The position numbers and the translations under genes are program-made. Positions 6,811 to 13,328 of a stretch of DNA of 24,385 nucleotides are shown piece after piece. Source of the DNA: a virus; IMG/VR virus record IMGVR_UViG_3300046028_011447, positions 1 to 24,385 of that record; one strand, given 5' to 3'. The notes under the pieces were generated by a model that saw nothing but the letters and a program-made list of their open reading frames with translations, had not been told where the DNA came from and searched no databases. Numbering within the stretch: the first letter of the stretch is position 1; every line of letters starts with the position of its first letter.

Positions 6811-7986
6811 ATGAAACACTCACATTACGGAGCGAGTTCAGCAAATAGGTGGCTAAACTGTCCAGGGTCCATATCTTTAATAAAAGACATACCAGCACCA
6901 GCACCGAACCCACATGCTATGGAAGGGACTCGAGCACATAATTTAGCGGAATATTGTTTAAAAAATAGCTTTGATGCTATAGATTTAATCGACGAGGATT
7001 TTTCCGGAGAACCCGTTATACAAGATATGGCGGAAGCCGTTCAGGTATATCTGGATTATATCCGAAAACAATCGAGCAGATCAGCAGTTAAAGTTATGGT
7101 CGAAACACAATTTTCGCTAGACCACATCCATAAAGGTATGTTTGGGACTAATGACGCGTGTTTGTTCGACTCAATGCTGGATACTCTCGAGGTGGTTGAT
7201 TACAAACACGGTGTAGGTGTAGTAGTTTCACCCGAAGAGAACGAACAATTAATGTATTATGGATTAGGTGCGGCTATTCTATATAAGCTACCATCTACAG
7301 CCAGAGTTATTTTAACCATCATTCAACCAAGAGCAATGGGGCAAACCATTAAGACTTGGGAAACTACCGCGGGATTCTTGTATGATTTCGGCGAAGAATT
7401 AAGACAAGGTGTTGAAAGGACCAAGATCAAAAACCCAAAACTAAAAGAGGGCGATTGGTGTAGGTTTTGTCCGGCTTTGGCGACTTGTCCACAAGTTAAC
7501 GCTACCGCACTATCTGTGGCTCAAGCTCAGTTCACTGATGGCGAACTCATATTGGGCACTCCTGAAGAAGCGGTCAATCAAAAATTAGTCGACATCAGCA
7601 AAGTGTTGCAATATGCACCATTAATTACCAGCTGGTTTAAAGCGGTTGAGAGCATGGCCTTTCAAATGGCTAATTCTGGAATACCAATTGAAGGCTACAA
7701 ACTTGTAAAGAAAAGAGCAAATCGTGTTTGGAAATATGAACCCGACGAACTCGAGCGAGTCTTAATCCAATCAAACGGTAATAAAAAAGATACTAACTGG
7801 TTTACTGAACCAAAAATGAAATCTCCGGCACAATTGGAGAAAATTTTCGGTAAAGATTTTATTGGCAATCTCTGTGAGACGCCCGATAATGGAAACACTC
7901 TTGTCCCTATTTCGGATAGAAGGCAAGAGGTGAAAATAGAAACCCTTGAATTTGATGTGATCGATTTCGACACATTGAAAGAGTAG
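6811..7986 (+). CDS. DUF2800 protein, PD-(D/E)XK / Cas4-like nuclease
   Basis: A 391-aa member of the DUF2800 family (PF10926), part of the PD-(D/E)XK nuclease superfamily related to RecB, AddB and Cas4 nucleases. It probably processes DNA ends or flaps during phage replication or recombination. It opens with HYGASSANRWLNCPGS (5-20) and an early GTRAH motif (39-43). The likely catalytic block is GTNDACLF (112-119) followed by EVVDYKHG (127-134), giving Asp115, Asp130 and Lys132, with QLMYY (146-150) as the following conserved element. Cys17 plus Cys217, Cys220 and Cys226 (CRFCPALATC) match the four-Cys iron-sulfur arrangement of Cas4/AddB-type nucleases. The gene starts two bases after its neighbour. 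Its stop codon immediately precedes a structured non-coding stretch. Confidence 0.9.
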   Translation: MKHSHYGASSANRWLNCPGSISLIKDIPAPAPNPHAMEGTRAHNLAEYCLKNSFDAIDLIDEDFSGEPVIQDMAEAVQVYLDYIRKQSSRSAVKVMVETQFSLDHIHKGMFGTNDACLFDSMLDTLEVVDYKHGVGVVVSPEENEQLMYYGLGAAILYKLPSTARVILTIIQPRAMGQTIKTWETTAGFLYDFGEELRQGVERTKIKNPKLKEGDWCRFCPALATCPQVNATALSVAQAQFTDGELILGTPEEAVNQKLVDISKVLQYAPLITSWFKAVESMAFQMANSGIPIEGYKLVKKRANRVWKYEPDELERVLIQSNGNKKDTNWFTEPKMKSPAQLEKIFGKDFIGNLCETPDNGNTLVPISDRRQEVKIETLEFDVIDFDTLKE

Positions 7987-8107
7987 GGGATAGCTCATAT
8001 AGACTCTGTCGAACAGCAGGGTGCGAAACATACTGCACAGGTAGGCTATCTTAAACCGACATCTACCTAAGTATGTTATGTTCTGACAGCTCGGAAAGCT
8101 ACGGGCA
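7987..8107 (+). ncRNA. Candidate structured RNA A, 3' of the DUF2800 gene
   Basis: This non-coding stretch is about 46% G+C, clearly above its surroundings, and has dense complementarity. Nested stems: 8006-8015 with 8079-8089 (10 bp, one bulged base at 8084), 8027-8034 with 8070-8077 (8 bp, perfect), and 8039-8044 with 8063-8068 (6 bp, perfect). The terminal loop 8045-8062 can pair outward twice: GCTATC (8045-8050) with GATAGC (7989-7994), a pseudoknot, and CCGA (8056-8059) with TCGG (8091-8094). GTGC (8021-8024) with GCAC (8035-8038) is a further option. No open frame crosses the region. I cannot match it to a known class. It could be a cis element of the downstream small gene, a 3' processing element, or a free phage RNA. 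The strand is assumed from the flanking genes. Confidence 0.55.
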
Positions 8108-8133
8108 ATTTTATTAATTTAACTTTATAAAAT

Positions 8134-8445
8134 ATGGAAATTATTATTGTGTTAACAGTTGCGTTATTGATTAATATAACAATCTGTGCGTTTTCGGACG
8201 AATATACAGATCTACATGCTGCTTCAGGAATGTTATCAATTATTTTTTTAATCTTGTTCTCATTAGCTCTGACATGCTTAATCCAATCGAGTAAAACAGC
8301 TCAATATTTAAATAAAACTTATAATACAAAATACACTGCCCAAGATATTTTTTGGAATGAAAAATTAATTATGAGTAAATTAAAAATCGAAGATAACATA
8401 ATTGACGATAGTTCTAAAATTAAATTGGAATTAATCAATAAATAG
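8134..8445 (+). CDS. Small two-TM membrane protein, 103 aa
   Basis: The function is unknown. Two hydrophobic segments are visible: residues about 2-20 (EIIIVLTVALLINITICAF) and 33-50 (MLSIIFLILFSLALTCLI). A soluble tail of about 50 residues follows, containing NKTYNTKYTAQDIFWNE and an acidic, Lys-rich end. With a short loop between the helices, both ends would be on the same side, probably the cytoplasm. The gene is isolated between two non-coding, apparently structured stretches, unlike the packed genes elsewhere in the block. The start ATG has no Shine-Dalgarno sequence (TTTATAAAATATG). It lies within the replication module, yet nothing ties it to replication; membrane anchoring of replication or superinfection control are possibilities only. 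Confidence 0.7.
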   Translation: MEIIIVLTVALLINITICAFSDEYTDLHAASGMLSIIFLILFSLALTCLIQSSKTAQYLNKTYNTKYTAQDIFWNEKLIMSKLKIEDNIIDDSSKIKLELINK

Positions 8446-8455
8446 AAAATAGAAT

Positions 8456-8592
8456 AAGGCGGGTCGCTCCCGCAAGTGGTTTTGGAACGGAGAAATCCGC
8501 ACCAGTCCAAAACGGCTATATTGATGAAAAAACATCTTAGGCGATTAGACGCTGAAAGTCCGCTGATTTCTAACTTGGTAAGTGGAGCCAAA
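8456..8592 (+). ncRNA. Candidate structured RNA B, 5' of the DUF2815 gene
   Basis: A second non-coding stretch, about 47% G+C. Visible elements: a strong hairpin GCGGG (8459-8463) with CCCGC (8469-8473); a stem 8479-8486 with 8506-8513 (8 bp, perfect) enclosing CGGA-GAAA-TCCG (8488-8499), a GNRA-type tetraloop hairpin; GATG (8523-8526) with CATC (8533-8536) around an A6 loop; TTAG (8537-8540) with CTAA (8570-8573) enclosing GCG/CGC and GAC/GTC pairs around 8541-8563; and GGCT (8514-8517) with AGCC (8586-8589) closing the last domain. It ends about 35 bases before the DUF2815 start. A long 5' leader element controlling the ssDNA-binding protein is the simplest reading. No known riboswitch consensus is recognised. 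Confidence 0.55.
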
Positions 8593-8625
8593 ATACTTTT
8601 TTCAACATTTAAAACATTAAAAAAC

Positions 8626-9210
8626 ATGTCAAAAATAAACATAACGCCAATGGGCAGAATTTCTTATCCATATCTTTTCAAAGCTAAACGCAACGGACTC
8701 AACAATAAAGACGAGTATACTGTGGACATCTTATTCGTTAAAAATGAGGACCCTAAAAAAGACCCAATTAACGCGATCCACAATGCGATAGAAGAAGCTA
8801 TTAAGGAGAAGTGGCCAAATAAAAGGCCACCTAATCTTATTATACCAGTTAAAAACGGGGATTTGCCTAAGCCCAAAGCGGGCACGCCTTATGATGAGGC
8901 ATATCACGGTTGCTGGTTCATCACTTTAAAGAATAGTCGTAAACCACAAGTGGTCGACGCCAACAAACAAGAAATCTTGGATGAAGGCGAAGTCTATGGT
9001 GGTTGCTACGGCAGAGCCAGCTATACCGCTTATGCTTACGACACTAAAGGTAATAAAGGGGTATCGCTATCTCTTGTGCACTTCCAAAAAATTAAAGATG
9101 GTGAGGCTTTTTCCGGAACGCACTCGACTGCTGAAAATGATTTTGATGTGGTGTCTGATGAATCGGATAATCCGTCAAATTATTCGCCTAAAAATTCAAT
9201 GTTAAGCTAA
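8626..9210 (+). CDS. DUF2815 protein, probable ssDNA-binding protein
   Basis: A 194-aa DUF2815 family (PF10991) protein, a likely OB-fold single-stranded DNA-binding protein of the T7 gp2.5-like group that coats template during phage replication. Recognisable features are the N-terminal block MGRISYPYLFKAKRNG, the middle motif AYHGCWFITLKNSRKPQVVD (about 91-110), the family signature EVYGGCYGRASYTAYAYD (122-139), the NKGVSLSLVHFQKIKDGE stretch, and an acidic disordered C-terminal tail (DFDVVSDESDN). The start at 8626 is chosen because family members begin here; an upstream extension to a GTG at 8476 would translate the structured RNA stretch. The stop overlaps the polymerase ATG by one base (TAATG), indicating coupled expression of the SSB-like protein and the polymerase. 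Confidence 0.9.
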   Translation: MSKINITPMGRISYPYLFKAKRNGLNNKDEYTVDILFVKNEDPKKDPINAIHNAIEEAIKEKWPNKRPPNLIIPVKNGDLPKPKAGTPYDEAYHGCWFITLKNSRKPQVVDANKQEILDEGEVYGGCYGRASYTAYAYDTKGNKGVSLSLVHFQKIKDGEAFSGTHSTAENDFDVVSDESDNPSNYSPKNSMLS

Positions 9211-11153
9211 TGATATATCTTGATTTTGAAACAAGAAGCGAAGCGGATATTAGAGAAACAGGCGCTTGGGTGTATTCATTACACCCAAGTACCAGTATTC
9301 TTTGCCTAGCTTTTAAGAATACTGAGAACGGAGATCGATTACTGCTAAAATCCGGTTTTGAAAAGGACTCTTTTTTAAAAGCATATTTTAACCGATACAT
9401 AGGGGTAGCGCTATTTGAATCGCACAACGCCTTTTTCGAGAAAGCTATTTGGGAAAATATTTTGGTGAAAAGATTTGGTTGGCCATCAATACCGCAAGAA
9501 CATTGGAGATGCTCCGCGTCAGTAGCGGCGTATCATGCATTACCAAGGAACCTACAAAATGCAGGTAATATTTTAGGGTTAAGTCAAGTTAAAGATTTTG
9601 ACGGAAAAAGCATAATGTTGCAACTAGCAAAACCAAAAGCAAAAGGCGGGTTTATTTTAGAAAGCGACGCCCCAGAAAAATTTCAAAAACTTTATGAATA
9701 TTGTGAGCAAGATGTCGTAGCAGAAGAAGCTTTGTCCAAAAGACTCGGACACCTACCATCTAAAGAACTGGATGTTTGGTTGCTCGACCAAAAAATAAAT
9801 ACCCGAGGCGTATACATAGACAAGCAAGCCGTCGATGCGTCTTTGAAAATTTTGGAACAATATATCGAGACGCTACAAAAAGAAGTGGCCATCATAAGTG
9901 AAGGACAATTTGAAACTGTTAACCAGCGCGCTAAAGTTTTGGCTTGGTGCAAAGAGCAAGGAGAAAATGTAGCGCTTTACGATAAAGCATATTTAGCAGA
10001 TATTTTGCCGAAAATTAAAAACCCAAAAGTAAAACGGATCTTAGAAATAAGGCAGGCAATCGGTAAAACCAGCACTGCGAAATACCAAGCAATGTTTAAC
10101 AGCATGGCACCAGATAATCGAATCCGAGACGTCTTGTTTTATCACGGCGCTTCAACTGGTAGATGGACTGGCAAATTAGTTCAGTTCCAAAACCTTCCGA
10201 GAGGAAGTATTAAGGACATGGACAAGGCAGTCGATTTTGTAAAAAAAGTTAAAAGCTACCGTTCAGTCGAGATGGTTTATGATCGCCCGATGGACTTCAT
10301 GTCATCATTAATTCGTGGCATGGTGTCGGCACCAAAAGGTAAAAAACTTGTGGTTGCAGATTTCGCTGCAATTGAGGCGCGAGTTTTAGGCTGGATCTCA
10401 GGTTGCGAAAGCATGCTAAAACAATTTAGAAATGGCGAGGATCTTTACAAAGACATGGCAAGTAAAATATTTAAGGTGCCAGTCGATAAGGTCAATGCAG
10501 AGCAAAGGCAACTAGGTAAAGCGGCTATTCTTGGTGCGGGCTACGGTATGGGTGCTGAGAAATTTTATCAAACATGTAAATCGTGGGGGATAACCATTGA
10601 TGAAGCCTTAGCACAAACTGCAATCATGGCCTATCGAAAAACTTATTTCGAGGTGCCACAATTCTGGTCGAATACTGAAAAAGCGGCGCATAATGCGGTG
10701 AGGACCAAGCAAAGACTAAGAGTTGGAAAAACTAGTTGGTTTATTGATAAAGGTTTCTTAAAATGTGAATTACCAAGCGGTAGGCATTTACACTATTACC
10801 AACCAAAATTTGAAAATAATTCGCGAGGTAATATCGAATTAACCTATTGGGGCGAAGCGATGGGTAGCGCTGTAAGAAACGGAACTTATGGCGGTAAATT
10901 AGTAGAGAATGTGGTGCAAGCCATAGCTAGAGACATAATGGCGGAAGCTATGTTGCGGTTAGAAGCAAAAGGGTTTGAAATAGTTTTAAGTATCCATGAC
11001 GAAGTTGTAGCAGAGTTTCCAGAAAACTTATACAATTTTGATCATGAAAAAGTAGTTAAAACTTTTGAAGAAGTAATGGCGCAAGTTCCGACTTGGGCTG
11101 TGGGCTGTCCAATCGAAGCTTCTGGCTGGGCGGGTAAACACTATAAAAAATAA
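9210..11153 (+). CDS. polA: Family A DNA polymerase with 3'-5' exonuclease domain
   Basis: A 647-aa phage replicative DNA polymerase. The N-terminal DEDDy proofreading exonuclease shows YLDFET (Asp5, Glu7), an ExoII region around SHNAFFEKA (71-79) and YCEQDVV (Tyr164, Asp168). The polymerase domain shows TGRWTG near residue 316, motif A VVADFAAIEAR (381-391, Asp384), motif B RQLGKAAILGAGYG (433-446, Arg433, Lys437, Tyr445) and motif C SIHDEVV (594-600, Asp597). All catalytic residues are present. There is no 5'-3' exonuclease domain, as usual for phage enzymes. By alignment to the E. coli Pol I O-helix, Leu441 occupies the position of Phe762. The gene overlaps the DUF2815 stop by one base. 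The product would extend primers made by the VapE-associated machinery on SSB-coated template. Confidence 0.95.
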   Translation: MIYLDFETRSEADIRETGAWVYSLHPSTSILCLAFKNTENGDRLLLKSGFEKDSFLKAYFNRYIGVALFESHNAFFEKAIWENILVKRFGWPSIPQEHWRCSASVAAYHALPRNLQNAGNILGLSQVKDFDGKSIMLQLAKPKAKGGFILESDAPEKFQKLYEYCEQDVVAEEALSKRLGHLPSKELDVWLLDQKINTRGVYIDKQAVDASLKILEQYIETLQKEVAIISEGQFETVNQRAKVLAWCKEQGENVALYDKAYLADILPKIKNPKVKRILEIRQAIGKTSTAKYQAMFNSMAPDNRIRDVLFYHGASTGRWTGKLVQFQNLPRGSIKDMDKAVDFVKKVKSYRSVEMVYDRPMDFMSSLIRGMVSAPKGKKLVVADFAAIEARVLGWISGCESMLKQFRNGEDLYKDMASKIFKVPVDKVNAEQRQLGKAAILGAGYGMGAEKFYQTCKSWGITIDEALAQTAIMAYRKTYFEVPQFWSNTEKAAHNAVRTKQRLRVGKTSWFIDKGFLKCELPSGRHLHYYQPKFENNSRGNIELTYWGEAMGSAVRNGTYGGKLVENVVQAIARDIMAEAMLRLEAKGFEIVLSIHDEVVAEFPENLYNFDHEKVVKTFEEVMAQVPTWAVGCPIEASGWAGKHYKK

Positions 11154-11170
11154 ATGGGAGGCCAAAAAAA

Positions 11171-11344
11171 ATGACAAATCTTGAATTGATATGTATATTT
11201 GTAATCGTATTTGCTTTAATATATTTAAATCATGCCACAGAGGTCATGTTTAAATTGAAAAAAGAAAATGAAATTTTAAGAGAAAAAAATTTAAGGTTAG
11301 AAAAAAATATCGCGGAAATTATGAAACAAAAATTTAATTTATAA
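11171..11344 (+). CDS. Small membrane protein with coiled-coil tail, 57 aa
   Basis: A short gene in the gap after the polymerase. A good ribosome binding site, GGGAGG (11156-11161), lies nine bases before the ATG at 11171, which supports real translation. The protein has one hydrophobic N-terminal segment (LELICIFVIVFALIYL, residues 4-19) followed by a Lys/Glu-rich helical tail (LKKENEILREKNLRLEKNIA). It looks like a single-pass inner-membrane protein with a cytoplasmic coiled coil. Its role is unknown. The next gene starts five bases after its stop. Confidence 0.6.
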   Translation: MTNLELICIFVIVFALIYLNHATEVMFKLKKENEILREKNLRLEKNIAEIMKQKFNL

Positions 11345-11349
11345 AATTT

Positions 11350-11682
11350 ATGACAGAGAAATATACTTTTATTAAGAAAGAAACAAAAGACTTTGGGGAT
11401 ACCCTCCGAATTTATTGGCAATTAGAAGATAATATTCGCGCAATACCTTGCACTGAATCTGAAAAACGTATTTACGGTGTTGAATTTAAAGCGAGTACGG
11501 GCTTATTTAAACCACAAGTTTTCGAATCCAAATTTATTGATAGCAAGGATAAATATTATTCAATTTATAACGGCTTTGGGGGCATTAGCACCTTAAATGT
11601 TTTTAAATCCTTAAAAAAAGCCCAAGAAGCGGCAATTATCGACTATGAAAAAGATAAAGAACTTTATAAAACGAAACTCTAA
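11350..11682 (+). CDS. Hypothetical phage protein, 110 aa
   Basis: Not recognised. It is a compact, soluble, aromatic-rich protein with mixed charge. Likely beta strands come first (LRIYWQLEDNIRAIPC, RIYGVEFKAS, KYYSIYNGFGG) and a C-terminal charged helix last (KKAQEAAIIDYEKDKELY). Beta-rich with a final helix would fit a small binding domain. The start at 11350 has an A/T-only leader without a Shine-Dalgarno sequence. It lies between the polymerase region and the resolvase gene, on the same strand and closely spaced. Confidence 0.65.
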   Translation: MTEKYTFIKKETKDFGDTLRIYWQLEDNIRAIPCTESEKRIYGVEFKASTGLFKPQVFESKFIDSKDKYYSIYNGFGGISTLNVFKSLKKAQEAAIIDYEKDKELYKTKL

Positions 11683-11687
11683 TTAAT

Positions 11688-12140
11688 ATGAAAAAAATAA
11701 TGTGCTTAGATCTAGGCACTAAAACAGGATTTGCTTTAATCGAAAACAATAAAATTATAAAATCCGGGACTAAAAATTTCCAACCAACGCGATTCCAAAG
11801 TAGCGATTATAGGTTTGTTGTGTTCAGAAATTTCTTAAAAACTTTTTTACCTTTAGATCAAGTTTACTTTGAAGAAGTTCGTCGGCATATTGGTGTCGAT
11901 GCTGCACATTGTTATGGTGGATTTAAAGCGGTCTTGACTACTTTTTGCCAAGATAACAGCATTAATTATTGTGGCGTAGCAGTAGGCACCATAAAAAAAA
12001 GCATAACAGGTAATGGCGCCGCTAAAAAAGATGCGGTAATAAAAGCAGTTCAGGATAGAGGTTTCTCACCAATTGACGATAACGAAGCCGATGCTATAGC
12101 CATTGCTTTACATGTTATTAAACTTAATTTGTTAGCTTAA
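11688..12140 (+). CDS. RuvC-like Holliday junction resolvase
   Basis: A 150-aa RNase H-fold nuclease of the RuvC type. It starts MKKIMCLDLGTKTGFALIEN: Asp8 in the DLGT motif is the first catalytic acid, with Gly-rich and hydrophobic spacing typical of the fold. A second acid is Glu62 or Glu63 (VYFEEVRRHIG). The C-terminal motif DNEADAIAIALHVI supplies Asp131/Glu133 and Asp135. The size matches RuvC and phage resolvases (about 150-170 aa). The product would resolve branched replication intermediates before packaging. It is the last plus-strand gene; its stop overlaps the stop of the convergent nuclease gene by four bases. Confidence 0.82.
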   Translation: MKKIMCLDLGTKTGFALIENNKIIKSGTKNFQPTRFQSSDYRFVVFRNFLKTFLPLDQVYFEEVRRHIGVDAAHCYGGFKAVLTTFCQDNSINYCGVAVGTIKKSITGNGAAKKDAVIKAVQDRGFSPIDDNEADAIAIALHVIKLNLLA

Positions 12141-12541
12141 TTACACCAATTTTTTATTTTAGTGCCACCATCATAAAAAACAGCTAAACCGCTTTTTACC
12201 AGCTCTTCAGCTAAATCCCTGTCATTTTTTCTAACAGAAACTAAATGCCTTCCATACATATCTAACTTTCCGAAATACAAAATTTCAACTTCGCCTTTTA
12301 AAAAAGCTTGAGAAAATTTCTTTGCTTTTAAGCCAAGTTCAATTTCTTTTTGACATTTAGCATGCCTTTTTGTGCTTTCGGGAGTATCGATGCCGATAAT
12401 TCGGTGAGATTTAATTACCACTTCAACTGTTGGCTTTGGATTATTTAACTCAAAAGTATCACCATCAACTACTCTGTCAACAACAGTTGCATTTGCATTG
12501 ATGGTTCCTGTTATTAAAAAAAATAAAATAAAAATAATCAT
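12137..12541 (-). CDS. Exported staphylococcal nuclease homologue (thermonuclease)
   Basis: A 134-aa SNase-fold endonuclease with an N-terminal signal peptide (MIIFILFFLITGTINANA), so probably periplasmic or secreted. Family motifs are VVDGDTFEL (24-32, Asp26), RIIGIDTPES (47-56, with Arg47, Asp52, Glu55), MYGRHLVSV (95-103, Arg98) and DLAEELVKSGLA (109-120). These supply the calcium-binding acids and both catalytic Arg residues of micrococcal nuclease. It overlaps the M15 peptidase gene by four bases and closes the late lysis operon. It may degrade host or released DNA at lysis, reduce viscosity, or block DNA entry by competitors; these roles are inferred from export and context. Confidence 0.87.
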   Translation of the reverse strand: MIIFILFFLITGTINANATVVDRVVDGDTFELNNPKPTVEVVIKSHRIIGIDTPESTKRHAKCQKEIELGLKAKKFSQAFLKGEVEILYFGKLDMYGRHLVSVRKNDRDLAEELVKSGLAVFYDGGTKIKNWCN

Positions 12542-13068
12542 TTAGGCTCCCATTTTTTATTTTTGATATTAAATTTAAATTCAGACATTTCAATTAAAGG
12601 CTCATCAAGCACCCATTTTTTAATTTTAGGATTCCATTTAGCAATCGCGATTTCCAGTCGGTTTTGTTCTTCTTTTATTTTAATTCCAAAATGCAAAGTA
12701 TTTTCTTCGATCAGCATTTGATCAAAAACTACACCTGTCTGCAGAATTAAATCGCAGGTCTCCGCTGGAGTTTTTCCTTTAAATAATAAATCAGCAGCAC
12801 AACCCTGCAAATGAGCAGAATTGGGCGAACCCTTTACGAGCCTATTTAGCTGGTGGCATCTGAAAACACTGGTTAAAACCATTGGTATATCATGTCCTTT
12901 GTCGATTAAAGTTTGTCTAACAAACTCTAATTTATCTGCTAATTTCATCAATCCAGTTAATGCGGATTGTGGCGGGACATTAGATATATTGTTTTTTTCA
13001 GCTGTTTTTGAATACCAAAAATCTTTGGCTTCAAAATGTGGTCTTTTCAAATCTTTTACTTTTAGCAT
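12538..13068 (-). CDS. M15-family peptidase, probable endolysin
   Basis: A 176-aa zinc peptidase of the D-Ala-D-Ala carboxypeptidase/peptidase M15 group, expected to cut peptidoglycan cross-links during lysis. Zinc ligands are His86 and Asp93 in SAHLQGCAADL (84-94) and His126 in LHFGI (125-129). The upstream VLTSVFRCHQLNRLV segment (64-78) also matches the family. The C-terminal 45 residues are Lys/Trp-rich (AKWNPKIKKW, KNKKWEPK), perhaps wall-binding. There is no signal peptide, so holin-dependent release is expected. It overlaps the lipoprotein gene by seven bases and the nuclease gene by four, within a compact lysis cassette. Confidence 0.87.
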   Translation of the reverse strand: MLKVKDLKRPHFEAKDFWYSKTAEKNNISNVPPQSALTGLMKLADKLEFVRQTLIDKGHDIPMVLTSVFRCHQLNRLVKGSPNSAHLQGCAADLLFKGKTPAETCDLILQTGVVFDQMLIEENTLHFGIKIKEEQNRLEIAIAKWNPKIKKWVLDEPLIEMSEFKFNIKNKKWEPK

Positions 13069-13328
13069 ACTTTTTTATTTTTTAAACATTTAACGGCAAT
13101 TAAAGTATCGGTTGCCCAAACTTTAAAAGATTCAGGCACAGAAGCAATTCTTATTTGGTCTCGCTTGCTGAAAGTTTCCAGCTTTGGATATTCTGGAAAC
13201 ATAGAAATATATTCATCCAATTGTTGCTGTGATAAACTCTTTTTATTTGAGCTGCTCGAGCAAGAAATCAGACTCAAGGTCGCCAGTATAATTATAATCA
13301 TACTGAGGAGTTTGTTTTTGTTTAGCAT
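13062..13328 (-). CDS. Rz1-like outer-membrane lipoprotein (o-spanin candidate)
   Basis: An 88-aa lipoprotein. It has a basic N-terminus, a hydrophobic core (MIIIILATLSLI) and the lipobox LISC with Cys23 as lipidation site, followed by a Ser-rich linker. The mature part is about 66 residues. Its first 86 bases overlap the end of the upstream Rz-like gene in another frame, the embedded arrangement typical of Rz/Rz1 pairs. It would sit in the outer membrane and bridge to the Rz-like protein to fuse membranes at the end of lysis. Unlike classic Rz1 it is not Pro-rich. Its start carries the repeated leader ATTAAAAAATG. Confidence 0.72.
   Translation of the reverse strand: MLNKNKLLSMIIIILATLSLISCSSSSNKKSLSQQQLDEYISMFPEYPKLETFSKRDQIRIASVPESFKVWATDTLIAVKCLKNKKVC

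Noticed and set aside
8520-8570. Hammerhead ribozyme or group II intron domain V
   Set aside because: Pieces such as TTGATGA and CTGAAAG look suggestive, but the full CUGAUGA...GAAA core and flanking stems, or the bulged domain V hairpin, are not present.
7987-8625. A group I intron split by the 103-aa ORF
   Set aside because: CGATTAGAC and GAAAGTCC at 8542-8561 recall group I core elements, but I could not build P7 or P3 pairings, the ORF is not a homing endonuclease, and both flanking genes look complete without splicing. Not excluded, but not supported.
8476-8625. N-terminal extension of the DUF2815 protein from a GTG at 8476
   Set aside because: The extra 50 residues are absent from what the family looks like, lie over strong RNA stems, and lack a ribosome binding site; the ATG at 8626 leads straight into the conserved domain.
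12120-12165. Intrinsic bidirectional terminator
   Set aside because: Only a five-pair AU stem with a T-rich tract is visible, too weak to call.
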